From assembly GCA_034670405.1 (NCBI GenBank), contig JAXDDX010000010.1:3186001-3250000 (forward strand): DNA of 64,000 nt. Reading direction: 5' to 3'. Positions within the stretch are counted from its first letter, which is position 1, and each line of letters starts with the position of its first letter. Positions 45,401-57,500 of the stretch are shown piece by piece. Position numbers and translations under genes: made by a program. This DNA comes from Hoplostethus atlanticus. Taxonomy: Eukaryota > Chordata > Actinopteri > Trachichthyiformes > Trachichthyidae. The notes beneath the pieces are model-generated. The model was not told where the DNA came from and did not search any database. It saw only the letters and a program-made list of their open reading frames with translations.

Positions 45401-48400
45401 TGACTGCCCCTCTTTGATGCCTCTCATTGCTCCACTGCATCAAAGCCACGTCACGACCGGCATGCCACCGCGACAACAACGCCTTGTTTTCTCCCACCCT
45501 GGCTGCTTGTTGTGGGGGGTTCTTTATGGCCGTGCATTGATGTCGCTTGATGAGGGCCCATTCGGGTTTGTTTGCGATAAACACAGCAATTCTTCACATT
45601 TCATGGCGTCCTTACAACATATTTTATAAGATGTTCTTTGATTTATGGGCCATAAGGCTTACCCCTGTGTTGTAAATTACTTTTGTTTTTGATCAAAAGC
45701 ATTCCGTAGGTATTCAACATGATATAATTACTTCAAAATGCATTGCTATAATTTTCAGTCACTTTGCATGCAGAGGTTTTTGAGGTCAACATTGTCCCAG
45801 AAATGATACCTTCTATAATCATGGAGATACTGTACTTGGAAATCCTACCACATTCCTTGGTCTGTGCTTCTCTGCTCTATGAAGACCATGCAGCAGTACT
45901 GATATAGACATCAGTCAGGTATAGAGCCTCCATTAGAGCTAGCAGCCATTTGACTTGCACACCAGTGCCTAATCCTGCACAGGGGCATCACACAGAGAGG
46001 CAGGCCCCCAAGCAGAGCCCAGTGGAGGAAAGTGCTGTTGACGCCATACTGTTACACAGCCCTGCTGTGAGTCTTTCTCTGCCCACATGATGCCATTGAA
46101 ACTAATGTAGTGGAAATGCTCAGTGCTCAGGTGGAGGAGGCTGTGTTTGTTACTACTACTGATTGTGCTGGATATCCCTAAAGAGGCTCAACACAGTCAG
46201 GTAGAGAGCCTCCAAGTGGGACAAGAGTGTTGCTGGTTTTGCATGCTGGACTTCAGCTGTCAAATCTGCAATAGTGCTGGCAGAGCCTGAGCTGAGGAGT
46301 TTGGAGACATAAATTGGAGAGAATTGATATGCTGCTTTGCAGAATACTGTTGCAGAACACTGTTGCTGTCTGCAGTCCAAATGAATTACTCAAGAGGTTG
46401 TCACCTATAGAAGTTTACAAAAATATACCCATTGTGATTTGTTTCCCCCCCCCCAAGTATTATCATCCTAAAGCATAGGTTACTCCTGGGATGTGATGAC
46501 AATAATAAATATCCCTGTAGCATGAAGATATAAATTACATCTAAATGATGGGTATATTTATATGTCGTTGAATACATGTGGAACATCTTCATCATAAAAT
46601 GTGGGCCTTTTTTTTTTACAAAAGTTTAGAAATGTATCGATGTATATAAAGTCAGTAAGGGGGCAACTATGTTTCAACAGGGGGCACCATATTACAATTA
46701 TGGATTTGGCCTGTCATTCTACCCCATTACTATGACTTTATTTAAGCTTGACCAGACGTCCAGTAGGCTCAGCTCCATTGGGGCCAGGTGTCTGTCACTG
46801 CCACCATATACTGTTTTATACTCAGCAGGAGTGAGGGGCTCTCCGGCATCTTGTAGGGACTATGGAATGGGATTTATACCAGAGAGTTTTGCAGTCGGGC
46901 TGTGACATGACACACCCTGTGCAAAATGGAGATTCAACAGCAGGCATTAAAGGCAAACAGATGCCCAACATAAAGGCGAAGAAAAACAGAAGGAGGGAGG
47001 GAGATTAAAAAAAGAGATGCAGGGGATTATTGAAGGGCATTAAAATGACACAGAAGATTATTCTGACATTGGCAACGTCAACTCAAGGTCACTGACAGAA
47101 TATACTGCCAGTCCAGCAGGCAAACATAAAAGAACAAACAAGATAACAGCAACAAGAGTGCACACGGTTTTGTACTGCAAGGGCACAATGTAGGGATTCA
47201 GGCTCCCAAATGAAAGCTCCTCTTGTTCTAGCATCCAGTGAGAATCATCGTGCCTCCTTATATGTTTGCCTTTTATCTGTGATTGGGACCTCTTGACCTG
47301 CTTATTGCCATATGTGTTCAAACATGGCAATACTTGGTCGCATTACCCCCAGTGTACCATTTGCAGTCTTTCCAATGCTTACAGATGGCGCAAGGAGTGA
47401 TCTTGACCTTGCCCCCTGGGTAAGGGAAGTGGAATTGACACTAGGAAAGAATACCTCTCTTGTGTGGACAGTCTATGTTTTACATCCCGGCCTTGCCTTT
47501 CACGCTGGGTAGCTGGCATGAGGCAAGCAGTAGCCATGAAAGCAAAGATTTCAAGCTTCATCACAGGGTGACCCTCTCCTTCATAGTATCACTTGAGCCT
47601 GGAGCTCGGTGTCCCATTCACAATTAAGTGGCAGCAGCTGTTTGCTGAACTGAGATGAGAGGCGAGGGTACCCGGAGCCGTCCAAACCGCAGGCCTTGCT
47701 TCCCATACTCAACAGGTCAGGGGAGACGCCAAGACCCCACTGACACCGAAGGGACTGAGGCCCACAAAAGAAACAAGGCCCTGGGAAATGGCAGCACCGA
47801 CATCACATTTTGCCAAGCTCCGGCCTGGTAAATTAGTATCGGGTTTAGGACACTTATGAAGAGGGCAGAGGTGCTGGAGTAGATCAGTGCACCCAAAGAA
47901 CAGCACTGACGGTGGAGTGGAGGCCTGGGGTTTGTTCGGGCAGTGGCTTTGTGCAGGAACGGTGCAGGTCAACCAGGGGGTATAGAAGGAACCAGGGGTC
48001 GCAATGCAACGTCCACCCAAACCACACAAAGACAGCTTTTCATCCTCTCTGGCCATTCCACCAAGTCCATAATTATCTTTGACAAAACTCATTAGCGGAG
48101 ACCTTGTAGCGACATCGGCAACCAGGAATTCCATGGAGGGAGACATGCACAGAAACAATGTCCCACACACATTTCATTGCGCCCTTTGACAAAATGTAAT
48201 GAAGTGTGTATATTGTCCCCCTCATCTGAACTCTGAGCCATCGGTACAAAGACTTTGTTTTATGAGCCCTCGTTGCCCAGCGTGGGACACATCAAATGGC
48301 ACCTCCATGTTGGCTCTTTTGTCAGGCTTGGGGGCAAATTATTGTTTGAGATGTTGTTGTTGTTATTATGGCTCCTATTAGCATGAAGTAGCCATTGCTG

Positions 48401-49116
48401 TCGTGTCAGAATAATTCATATTCTTTAACAGGCACATGATCATTAAGTGGGGGCTCAAATGTGAAGTGCGCATGTGCTGGAAGTCCCTGATAGTGCTTTT
48501 TCAGAAGTTAACCTCTCATTGACCTATAGCATGATAGCCTGTAACATACCAGAATGACAGTCATTGTTAAACAGGGCTCGGCCCCCGTGCAACCATTGGG
48601 TTGGAGGAAAACTAAAATAATGAATCATGCAAGCACATGTAATAGTTGCATGCCTTGCTTTCATGCTGCTCAAAACATACAGGCCTACCTTTGGCTCACA
48701 TCAGGGATGGGAGTTTTACCGTTAATTTCAAGTTTGTAGTACAAATCTATTTTACAATTACAGTTAGGCATTAACCTGAAGCAATCTCTTGTACAGAGAC
48801 TTACAAGACGTGCAACAGTAGAACAATAAGAGGAACAATTTAACAAGTGTATCGCTAAATAACGGCACTCACCACACCCATTGCTCCCAGACATTTCAGA
48901 TGTCATGCGGATGATTTGGCAGACTTGCCCTTGAATCCAGAAGTGCTAAAATTCACGCGTATAGTTTCCCTCGGTCCAAAAAGTCACAAAAAAAACTATT
49001 CACATTGACATTGGAATTTCAACATAGAGTATAAAGAAATATATAAACATAAAAGATACAATAGCATAGCGGCGGTCAAGGAGTTATTTAGTCAGTCAAG
49101 TATACTGTGTAAGGTA
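42500..49116. other. irx6-mmp2 desert, block 7, no gene seen
   Basis: Unique DNA. It includes a (GA)n tract at 45139-45183, a C run near 46446 and a 153-codon minus-strand open frame at 47709-48170 that has no recognisable domain and opens with GTG. A word of about 18 bases (GTCAGGTAGAGAGCCTCCA type) occurs at about 45915 and again at about 46197. Confidence 0.65.
45139..45183. repeat. (GA)n microsatellite with GGGA units
   Basis: GA tract mixed with GAGG units. Confidence 0.9.
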
Positions 49117-49163
49117 CTATCTATCTATCTATCTATCTATCTATCCATCTATCTATCTATCTA

Positions 49164-49195
<32 letters not shown>

Positions 49196-49212
49196 CACTA
49201 TCTCTCTATCTC

Positions 49213-49250
<38 letters not shown>

Positions 49251-49268
49251 CATCTATCTATCTATCTA

Positions 49269-49300
<32 letters not shown>

Positions 49301-49905
49301 CACTATCTCTCTATCTCTCTATCTATCTATCTATCTATCTATCTCACTATCTCTCTATCTATCTATCTATCTATCTATATCTATTATCTATCTATCTATC
49401 TATATCTATTATCTATCTATCTATCTATCTCACTATCTCTCTATCTCTCTATCTATCTATCTATCTATATCTATTATCTATCTATCTATCTATATCTATT
49501 ATCTATCTATCTATCTATCTCACTATCTCTCTATCTCTCTATCTATCTATCTATCTATATCTATTATCTATCTATCTCACTATCTCTCTATCTATCTATC
49601 TCACTATCTCTATCTCTCTATCTATCTATCTATATCTATTATCTATCTATCTATCTATCTCACTATCTCTCTATCTATCTATCTCACTATCTCTATCTCT
49701 CTATCTATCTATCTCACTATCTCTATCTCTCTATCTATCTATCTATATCTATTATCTATCTATCTATCTATCTCACAATCTCTCTATCTATCTATCTCAC
49801 TATCTCTATCTCTCTATCTATCTATATCTATTATCTATCTATCTATCTATCTCACTATCTCTCTATCTATCTATCTCACTATCTCTATCTCTCTATCTCT
49901 ATCTA

Positions 49906-49937
<32 letters not shown>

Positions 49938-50014
49938 CACTATCTCTCTATCCCTCTATCTATCTGCGTGTCTGTCTGTGTGTCTGCCTGTGTGTCTTTC
50001 TGTCTGTCTGTCTT
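49117..50014. repeat. GATA/GACA (Bkm-type) array with higher-order structure
   Basis: About 850 bp of TATC (GATA on the minus strand), ending in about 50 bp of TGTC-type (GACA) repeats at 49965-50014. Inside, two variant words recur in order: TATATCTATTATCTATC and CTCACTATCTCTCTATC, about ten times each at spacings of roughly 60-110 bp. This shows the array grew by duplication of a longer unit, not only by slippage of the 4-mer. Confidence 0.97.
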
Positions 50015-50753
50015 TAATATAATTGGTTAATATGAGTCAGCACAAGGTGCTGAATAGAAAATAACCTCATGGCTTGCAGAAAGCAGTGACTAATTAAGTA
50101 ATACTAAAAAGCTGCCTATGTTTTTCCTATAACATGACGTGGCAGTCTAGGAGCTACTTCCACACTTGCTGGCAAAGTTAGTGAGTTGAAATCTGTAAAT
50201 CACCGACAGAAAAATGTATCAATTCATTATGAATACACAGTGAAAATATACTAAGAAATAAACACAAAATTGCTGCAGTTTGCCTTTCTTTTGGGGTAAG
50301 GAGGTTAAGGATGGTTAACACTCTTCCCTTAATAAACATGTTTAAAATGCCTACACAGCAAATTAACCGTGTTGCATCAAGTACAAAGTGTTCTAAACTT
50401 ACAGGCACACTTGACATGACAGTTCACCTGCCATTTGTTAGGGTCAGCTTATTGACTTGAAAAGAGCACTGGGTGCAAGAGGCAGCTTGCCCCAGAAACA
50501 GTAGATCCATGCTCCATCACAGTGGGAGGGTTATACAAAATGGCAATTCATTGGACACTTCTGGAAGTGTTGGATAATATGGCACCGGCAGTAAGGTCTG
50601 GGTGTATGACGACGCCAAGGATTCACGGATTAATATTGTCAAACCTATTTAAGTGCTCATGTTTACTATAGCTTGTTTTTCTTTTCACATATTTTTGTCT
50701 CATTCAAAGATTATCTAAAATCTGTTTTGGATTATCCATACAGGCTCTTCAGA
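50015..50753. other. Intergenic, no gene seen
   Basis: Unique AT-rich DNA between the GATA array and a C run. Confidence 0.7.
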
Positions 50754-50771
50754 CCCCCCCCCCCCCCCCCC
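50754..50771. repeat. C homopolymer, 18 bases
   Basis: Uninterrupted C run. Confidence 0.95.
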
Positions 50772-50937
50772 AAAATGAGAAGGCAGTGCACTGAGAGGAA
50801 CATAGAGCGACGTAGTTGCGCATAAGGCACTTATTGTTCCGTCACATTGTAATTTGCCAAAAATGTCATGTCTAGCCTGAGATTAAAGATGTCAGACGAA
50901 CATCTATCTGTTGTTTGTCCAATATCAGTAACACCCC

Positions 50938-50938
50938 C

Positions 50939-50977
<39 letters not shown>

Positions 50978-51002
50978 CATCTATCTATCCATCTATCTAT
51001 CT
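50938..51002. repeat. Second (TATC)n tract
   Basis: About 65 bases of TATC with a few CCATC variants, about 0.9 kb from the end of the main GATA array. Confidence 0.95.
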
Positions 51003-53560
51003 TTGCTGATTTTATTTTATTCACGTTTCTTGAAGGTGGTTTTGTTTATTTCGTTTTGTGGGATTTCATTTTGCACGCCAACATCACATTACTGATACAG
51101 GTTCAGCACAGCCTGAAGAGCAGCGCGTGGCATTAGGTTAGATTTACAGCAGGCTAATGTTACTCTTTAATTGTCTATCCGCCGTGCAACTGTTTTAGCC
51201 GCGTGTAAAACACTGTGTACGACAGGCTAATTCATCTGTTGGCTGCCTCAGACACACGCTGCTGGATGAGTCCATCATACCATTATCTATGGTTTCCCTC
51301 AGGTACATCGCCATGGTGGTAATCCCATTGCGCATGCATCATTACCTTCAATAACGTAGGGCAGCTTTTCTTTACAGCCTCGGGTTTAATTAACTTTAAA
51401 TATTTTATACACACCTACCCTACGTCTGAATGTAAAGAGCAACGCGTCAGCAGCATGCTGGTTAAATCATGACTTATTATTATTGAAGAGGCGAGAGATC
51501 CCCTCGGTATCCTCTCTTATCATTCATTAACGGTCGTGCTAGATGTAGTGTAAGCCCACTAAGTGACAAATGCGTCTCGTGATGGGTAAAATACTCTTAA
51601 TAGCGTTCATCCATGGATCAATACAGGTGCAATGAATTGGCAAATCCAGATAAACCTTTTTATTTCTTTATCACACATAACCTCAGTGGATAATCTGGAA
51701 AAAAACGCCCTCAGTTGACCCTCAGTAGAAAATATATCACGCAACTGTCAAAAGGTGCCAATAGTGACGTGTTAATTTCATTTGTCACTTTTATTTCTTA
51801 TGACAGAGAAAACGTTCATTCAGATAGTTGAATGTTACTTCAATGAGATTTTTTTTAGTTAGGTCTAGGTACGCATATGTCTCCCTAAGGCTCCTATTCA
51901 GTCTCATTTTAACGCAGGAGGGGAAATTGAGCTTGAAAAAAAATACTAAATGTTTTATTATTCCTGACCTCATCCTCGTCACCAAGATGTTCCTGGAGGA
52001 TTTACCACACCCTATAGGCTCCTTGCATTACTGAGAGCTACGCTATTGGCCAAGGACACAAGTCAGATGACCACAGCCTCCGAATTGCCCTAATACGCAA
52101 CCTAATACTTTTATTACAAGCATAATCCCCCAAATCCGACCTCAAATGAGGTTTTTGTGTCCTAGTAAGATGTAGGCTATTTGCCGATATTGTGCCAGTT
52201 GTGGTCTAGAGTCAAATTCATCCTAGTAATATATTCAATCTTGAAATCTAAATCAGTATCTGTCTACATGAAGTTTAAAATGGGGTGAGATAATTCACTT
52301 GTTTCCAATGCTTAGACCACTTTCAGGAAGGACAGAACAAGACAGAAGAAGGCAGATCAGTCCACTAGTATAGTAAGAAAATGACAGTTGAACTAAATTT
52401 GATTTGCTTCGGAAACGTGAACTTCTCTAACCCAACTAGTTCTCCCGCTTGTTTTAAGACGGTCAGACAAACCGCTTTAAAGTTATTGATTGAGTAAAGC
52501 ATGACCCATGGGGGTTTAGAAAAAAAAATATTTTAAGACACAATAAGAATAACATGTCAAGATGGATATTTGTGATAGTGTTTGTAATAAAATGAGGCGT
52601 CAGAATCGATATCCTATCAGAAATGAAACCCTTTTTAGTTTACAATAAGCAGCATCCTCTGTCCTTCGCGGAACTATTTGATTTTAAAAGTTTGAGATGT
52701 GATGATCAAAAAGGTTTTTTAGACCGTCAGGGCGCATCATAGACTACAGTGATCATCTTATTACAGCGGTCTGGAGGAGATTCAGAAGAGTTGGCCCATA
52801 ACGAGATGGACTATAGGCAAAACAGCCAAATCAAAGGGACTTTGATGGACCATGTGAATTTCTCTTCTGGGTTTGATCCTACAAATGACCTTTTAATTAA
52901 CACAATATTAAGTTATTGCAGCGACTCGCTACTCAGGGGACAAAGCAGCATTCATCCTATATTGCTGCCTCGTTGCTTGCCTTGAACAGTAACAAAGTGT
53001 TTGATGCCACTACTGATTAGATGCTGACAATAGAGAGACGATGTCCCCTTTCTTCCACGACTTGTGGATTTCACTCACGTCCTCTTCTGAATTATGACCT
53101 CCCAACAGTGTTCCGGTTTTACGCTCTGAGTCACGATGATAAACTTTGATCAAATGCACATCCTCAAATGTTTTAATTGGCCGATTGAGCGTTCAAACTC
53201 TATAAATAACCACGACACAGAAAACGAAAGCTCTTGGAAAAAAATGCATTCTTATAAAATATTTCATGAATGGCAAACACAGAATAAGCTCACATTCAAA
53301 CACAATAACAAATTCCCCAGCTCCACACGCAACGTAGCAGATCCAGTCCTTTTTATGTCAACTTTATGTCCGACAACAAGCATGTCTGTTTAAATCAGGC
53401 AAAACATCACGTAGCCACAGCGAAACGCAACATGTAACAAAATATTTAAAGGAGATACGAAATCAGTAATTAAACACTCAAATTAATAAATAGACGAGAT
53501 GCCAAATAACAAATAAATAGGTAATAAATACATTTGCTACACTACACGATTGCCCATACA
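51003..53560. other. 3' flank of irx6, no gene seen
   Basis: Unique DNA with balanced composition and almost no simple repeats, which may hold regulatory elements. The stretches 51130-51560 and 52590-53000 look the most constrained by eye, but this is a guess. No exon signals are found. Confidence 0.6.
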
Positions 53561-53792
53561 CAAAGTCGGCCATTCTCATACCGTTGCATCTAAAATTCTT
53601 GCATAAAGTCATTAACACCATAAAAACAACATTGTGCAAAATGATGGCCATGTCCACAGTTTGAGTTGTCAGTTCTCACTGCAGCAGCGCTAGGTAGTTC
53701 CCATGTGTCATGTTCAGGCCGCTTCTCGACCAACGTGTCCTTTAGTGCATAATAAATGTCCCATTATTTATTGTAGTACAGCTGCCACCAAT
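53560..53792 (-). other. irx6a: Possible additional 3' exon of irx6
   Basis: The minus strand shows a strong acceptor, a (CT)n/T-rich tract of over 25 bases followed by TTTTAG, with the exon starting at 53792. If joined to the weaker donor AAGAG|GTGAAG inside exon 6, the protein would end KRLVAAVLQ. If joined to the better donor GCAG|GTGAGC at 54427-54426, just past the TGA, it would be pure 3' UTR. An AATAAA lies about 20 bases into it (53772-53767). The left limit is not defined. Confidence 0.35.
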
Positions 53793-53806
53793 CTAAAAGA
53801 AAAAAA

Positions 53807-53825
53807 GAGAGAGAGAGAGAGAGAG
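53807..53825. repeat. (GA)n microsatellite
   Basis: Pure GA tract. On the minus strand it is the pyrimidine tract of the acceptor at 53794-53793. Confidence 0.95.
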
Positions 53826-54149
53826 CATTTAACAGAGAATTTATCCTCTTGATTCAGAAGTGGTAAACATCTCACTAAGTCTTTTTTATTAAGGATTTAT
53901 TTTTGAAGAAATGTTTAAGTAATAACCCAATCCACAGTCAAGTTAGTTGGGGTAAAAAAAAAATGTTTTATTTCTAATGTAATGGTTATTGTGAATTATA
54001 AGTGACATCATGCATATATACTGTTAGAAACCATCTACATCACTTCTTGTTGCATAAGTAAAATATAACAACACACCATAATATTACTTTTAGTTGATAA
54101 CTGCAACCAATGTTGACCACTGTTACATTATGCACAAGTATGCACAAGC

Positions 54150-54318
54150 AGTGGTAAAAGAGTAGATGGGTAAACTATGAAATCGAGTCAGATAAGACTC
54201 AGATAAGAAAACTATCACTGATTAGAAAAACAAGTACTGGTATGAACAAACAAACTTAAATTGAGTATTTTCAATTACAAAACACCATATTGTTTAATTG
54301 TGATACTGCAGTATAATA

Positions 54319-54319
<1 letters not shown>
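54150..54319. mobile_element. Dispersed repeat, copy B
   Basis: Starts GCAGTGGTAAAAGAGTAG, identical to copy A at 32938 over 18 bases, with further ordered matches to about 54319. It lies in the 3' UTR or last intron of irx6 and runs into a (GT)n tract at its right end. Confidence 0.65.

Positions 54320-54366
<47 letters not shown>
54320..54366. repeat. (GT)n microsatellite
   Basis: GT tract of about 45 bases, 70 bp downstream of the irx6 stop codon. Confidence 0.95.
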
Positions 54367-54432
54367 GGAGGAAAGTGGTTGTTGATGACCTCACTCATTT
54401 CTTCCATGTCAGTGTTCAGAGGCTCACCTGCT

Positions 54433-54539
54433 TCACCTCTTCATCACCGGTCTGAATGCAGTGACCTTGTTGTCCTGTACGGTCCCACAGGCTTCGCTGA
54501 GGTTGGAGGACTCCGTCTCTGCCTTGCCACCAGAGAATC
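54433..54539 (-). CDS. irx6a: irx6 exon 6: C-terminus
   Basis: Acceptor TGTGCAG, then [20 protein letters not shown] and [15 protein letters not shown] before TGA (54435-54433). The phase fits exon 5 in its second frame. The protein end is longer than human IRX6, which stops soon after CQYPSG as I recall it. A strong donor GTGAGC sits just beyond the stop at 54427-54426, so the transcript may continue into a further exon. Confidence 0.8.
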
Positions 54540-57500
54540 CTGCACACCCAAATAAAACCACATCTGAGAAACCTGGAGGGTGGCGGACTAAAATACAGTA
54601 TAAGTATCGCATAGTGATCTGAAAACTTTATGACTTTATAACTTTACTATGAATGAAATTCAAAGTAAAATGTTTTTTAACATATTTGGCCTGTTGTATT
54701 GGTGACATTTCAAACATTTATTTTGTATTATTTTGTAATGCCAAGAGCACTAGGCAAACCTCATATTCATATGAGACTAAACACCCATTTCATTTCATAA
54801 TATGTGCAATATCGCTGGTTGCATAAAAGATGAAATACCTTCGATAGTGGAGTACTGACATGTGTCTGGGAGTGCAGGGTAGGAGGAACAGTGCAGTTGG
54901 AGGGCCTTATGGCTGTAGCTGCTGGTGCCATAGACTTTGGAGTGCAAGAGTGGGCCCTCCTGGAAGGGGTTCTCAGCATTTGTCACAATGGTAGATTCGT
55001 GGAGGCCCCTTATGCCCCCACACTGTCCAGTAGGATCCCCAGGGAGCCTGGTGCTCTGGAGCTGGCAGTCCCCGGCCGAGTTGCCTGTCCTCAGCTCAGA
55101 GCCATGCTGAGGGCTCAGTATCACACCTGAGGCCGCTGTACGTGCCAGAGACCAAATCCGTGGTTTGTCTGATGCTTCAAAATGGGACAGGGACATCATT
55201 CCTGTTGGGACAATCGAGGAGGGGGGCTTTGACACCACAGGATCCAGGAAGTCAGAGGGGAGAGGAGGGAGGGTGGCCATACTCTTGATGGCACAGGGGA
55301 AAGGGTGGAAGCTGTTAGCCAAGCTCAGATGCAAGTCGGAGCTGCAGTCTCTCTTTTGAGGGGCCCCAGATACTGCCATGGCCCTCTGGAGGTCCTGCTC
55401 ATCCGGGGCCACTTTTCACAGTCGCTGTCCAACTTGTCACAGTCCTCCTCCTCCATGTCCTCCAGGTCACTCAGACGCAAGTCCTTCTCCTCCTTGCAAT
55501 CACTGGAATCTGAATAACAGACAACATGCATGGGAGTATAAGTACTTCTTTTGAAACATACTTTTGAGCCCACTTTGTTACCTCTTGGTAGCAAGATTGC
55601 CCATCTATATTGCCCCAAAAAGAGTGCATAGTGTAACTAGTGTAAGTTGTAGACATCAAATAACCTTTTTTTAATTTCAGAAAGTTTACCTTTGGTGACA
55701 CAGTCTTGGTCACTCTTGTCGAGGTCATCCTTCCTGTCATCGCTGGCCTTATTCTTCGGTGACCAGGTCATCTTGTTCTCCTTCTTTAGCCTCCTCCTGG
55801 CGTTGGCGAACCAGGTGGACACTTGGGTGAGGGTCATTTTGGTGATGATGGCCAGCATGATCTTCTCGCCCTTGGTGGGGTAGGGGTTCTTGCGGTGCTC
55901 ATACAACCAGGTTTTCAGCGTGCTGGTGGTTTCCCGGGTGGCATTCTTCCTTCTGGCTGTACCATTAAAGTCTACGGTCCCATATCTGGAAGGGGACACA
56001 CACACATACGCAAAGACGCTAACCATTCACTGAAAGACCATAAACTCCTCACTCAGAAACCCTAGACCCCCTGGAGTGTTATATACAGCTCTGCTCCAGG
56101 TATCAATATGGAGTTACACCCTGACCTTTGATCTGAATGTGGCATAGTCCCTCAGTTAAGGGGTGCTTACATAAATGTTCATTATTACTCAGTGGTGGCA
56201 TGCTTTTTGGCAGGTCTGCTCAAGCTCAAAGAATACAGTGGACAAAAAATGATTGCGGACCTTACCTGTCATATTGATACTGGCCCAGCGAATGGTCGTA
56301 AGGATAGTATGCAGCAGTTTGAGTGATGCCAGAATGCAAAGTGCCTGTGCTGTCCTTAATGTCATACTGTGGATTCTATAAATGAGAAGAAAGTTGTTAT
56401 TAACCAACATACTGAAATGTGATTTTAAGGATATTTGCTGTCTTTGACTGAATGCTTTTCACAACATTTTCTACATAATAAAGCATGATATTTCTTATGT
56501 TCAGTAAATTTGATTGGAGCTAGAAGATAATTTCCATAATCCTTAATAAGAATCTATTTTTACTTTAATATTGTGAGTAATCAATTAACAATGTGCTAGG
56601 TAATACATTTCCATAACTTGGACAGTACATTTTACATTGATCATTAAGGCAACCATAGTATACAGTAATTAAAGAAAGAAACAAGAAAAGTTCAAGTTGC
56701 ACTGCAAAAATGTCCATCTTAACAATATCTACTCTTAAAAAACAAGTGAACATTTCTGCCAATGGGATGATATAATAGTTGTTTCCAAAGCAAGGTCGCT
56801 AGTTTCAGGAACAGAAACAAGGGTCAATATCTAGTCAGAATAAGGCAGATCACTCCACCAGAGTATCAAGAAAATGACACTTGATTCAAGTTCATCTGCA
56901 TGCACAAGTGAAACTGCTGTTTCACCCTATTGGCAGGATTTCTTAGAACTTACTTTAAGAAAAAATAAATAACATTTTAAGACTCCACACTGGAGTAAAT
57001 TACTTGTCAAGATGTATATTTTTGCAGCGTGAGATTAATTGATCAACAGAAACCGTTTGATCGATCTGGTGGAGCCCTCCTCCCCCCTCGCGCATGAGAT
57101 GCGCCTGAAGTGCACCTACCAGAGTGGAGTAGATAGCGGATGGGTCGGTGCTGTAGGGGAAGTAGTTGGCGTAATTCTGGCTGGCTGCGGCCGCTGCAGC
57201 GTAGGGAGAGCTGTACATCCCCAGCGCCGCGTTGAGCTCCGTCCGGCTGCTCGCCAGGAGCCGGTTCTCGTAGGACGGGCAGCAGAAGGAAGCGGCGGCG
57301 GCGGCGGCGGCTGCGGCGGTCTGGGAGCCACCTGTCCCGTCAGAGACCGACCTGGAAATCGAATCGCAGCAAGTCGTACTGGGGTTTGCCGACACGAAAA
57401 ACTGCATGAAGAGAATCGTGGATAGACATAGTCATTGGCTGTTTGAGCTCTTACTGTATCTGGATGTCTGTGATAGCTCTGACTGTAGGTGATGCACTGC

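Noticed and set aside
49117-50014. CRISPR-like or other spaced repeat array
   Set aside because: It is a eukaryotic GATA microsatellite with variant units; there are no unique spacers.
55325-55618. The short tail [10 protein letters not shown] to the stop at 55325 as the genuine irx6 C-terminus
   Set aside because: The other frame across the same DNA contains the iro box and fits the exon 6 phase, so this tail is the product of the frame break, not a family feature.
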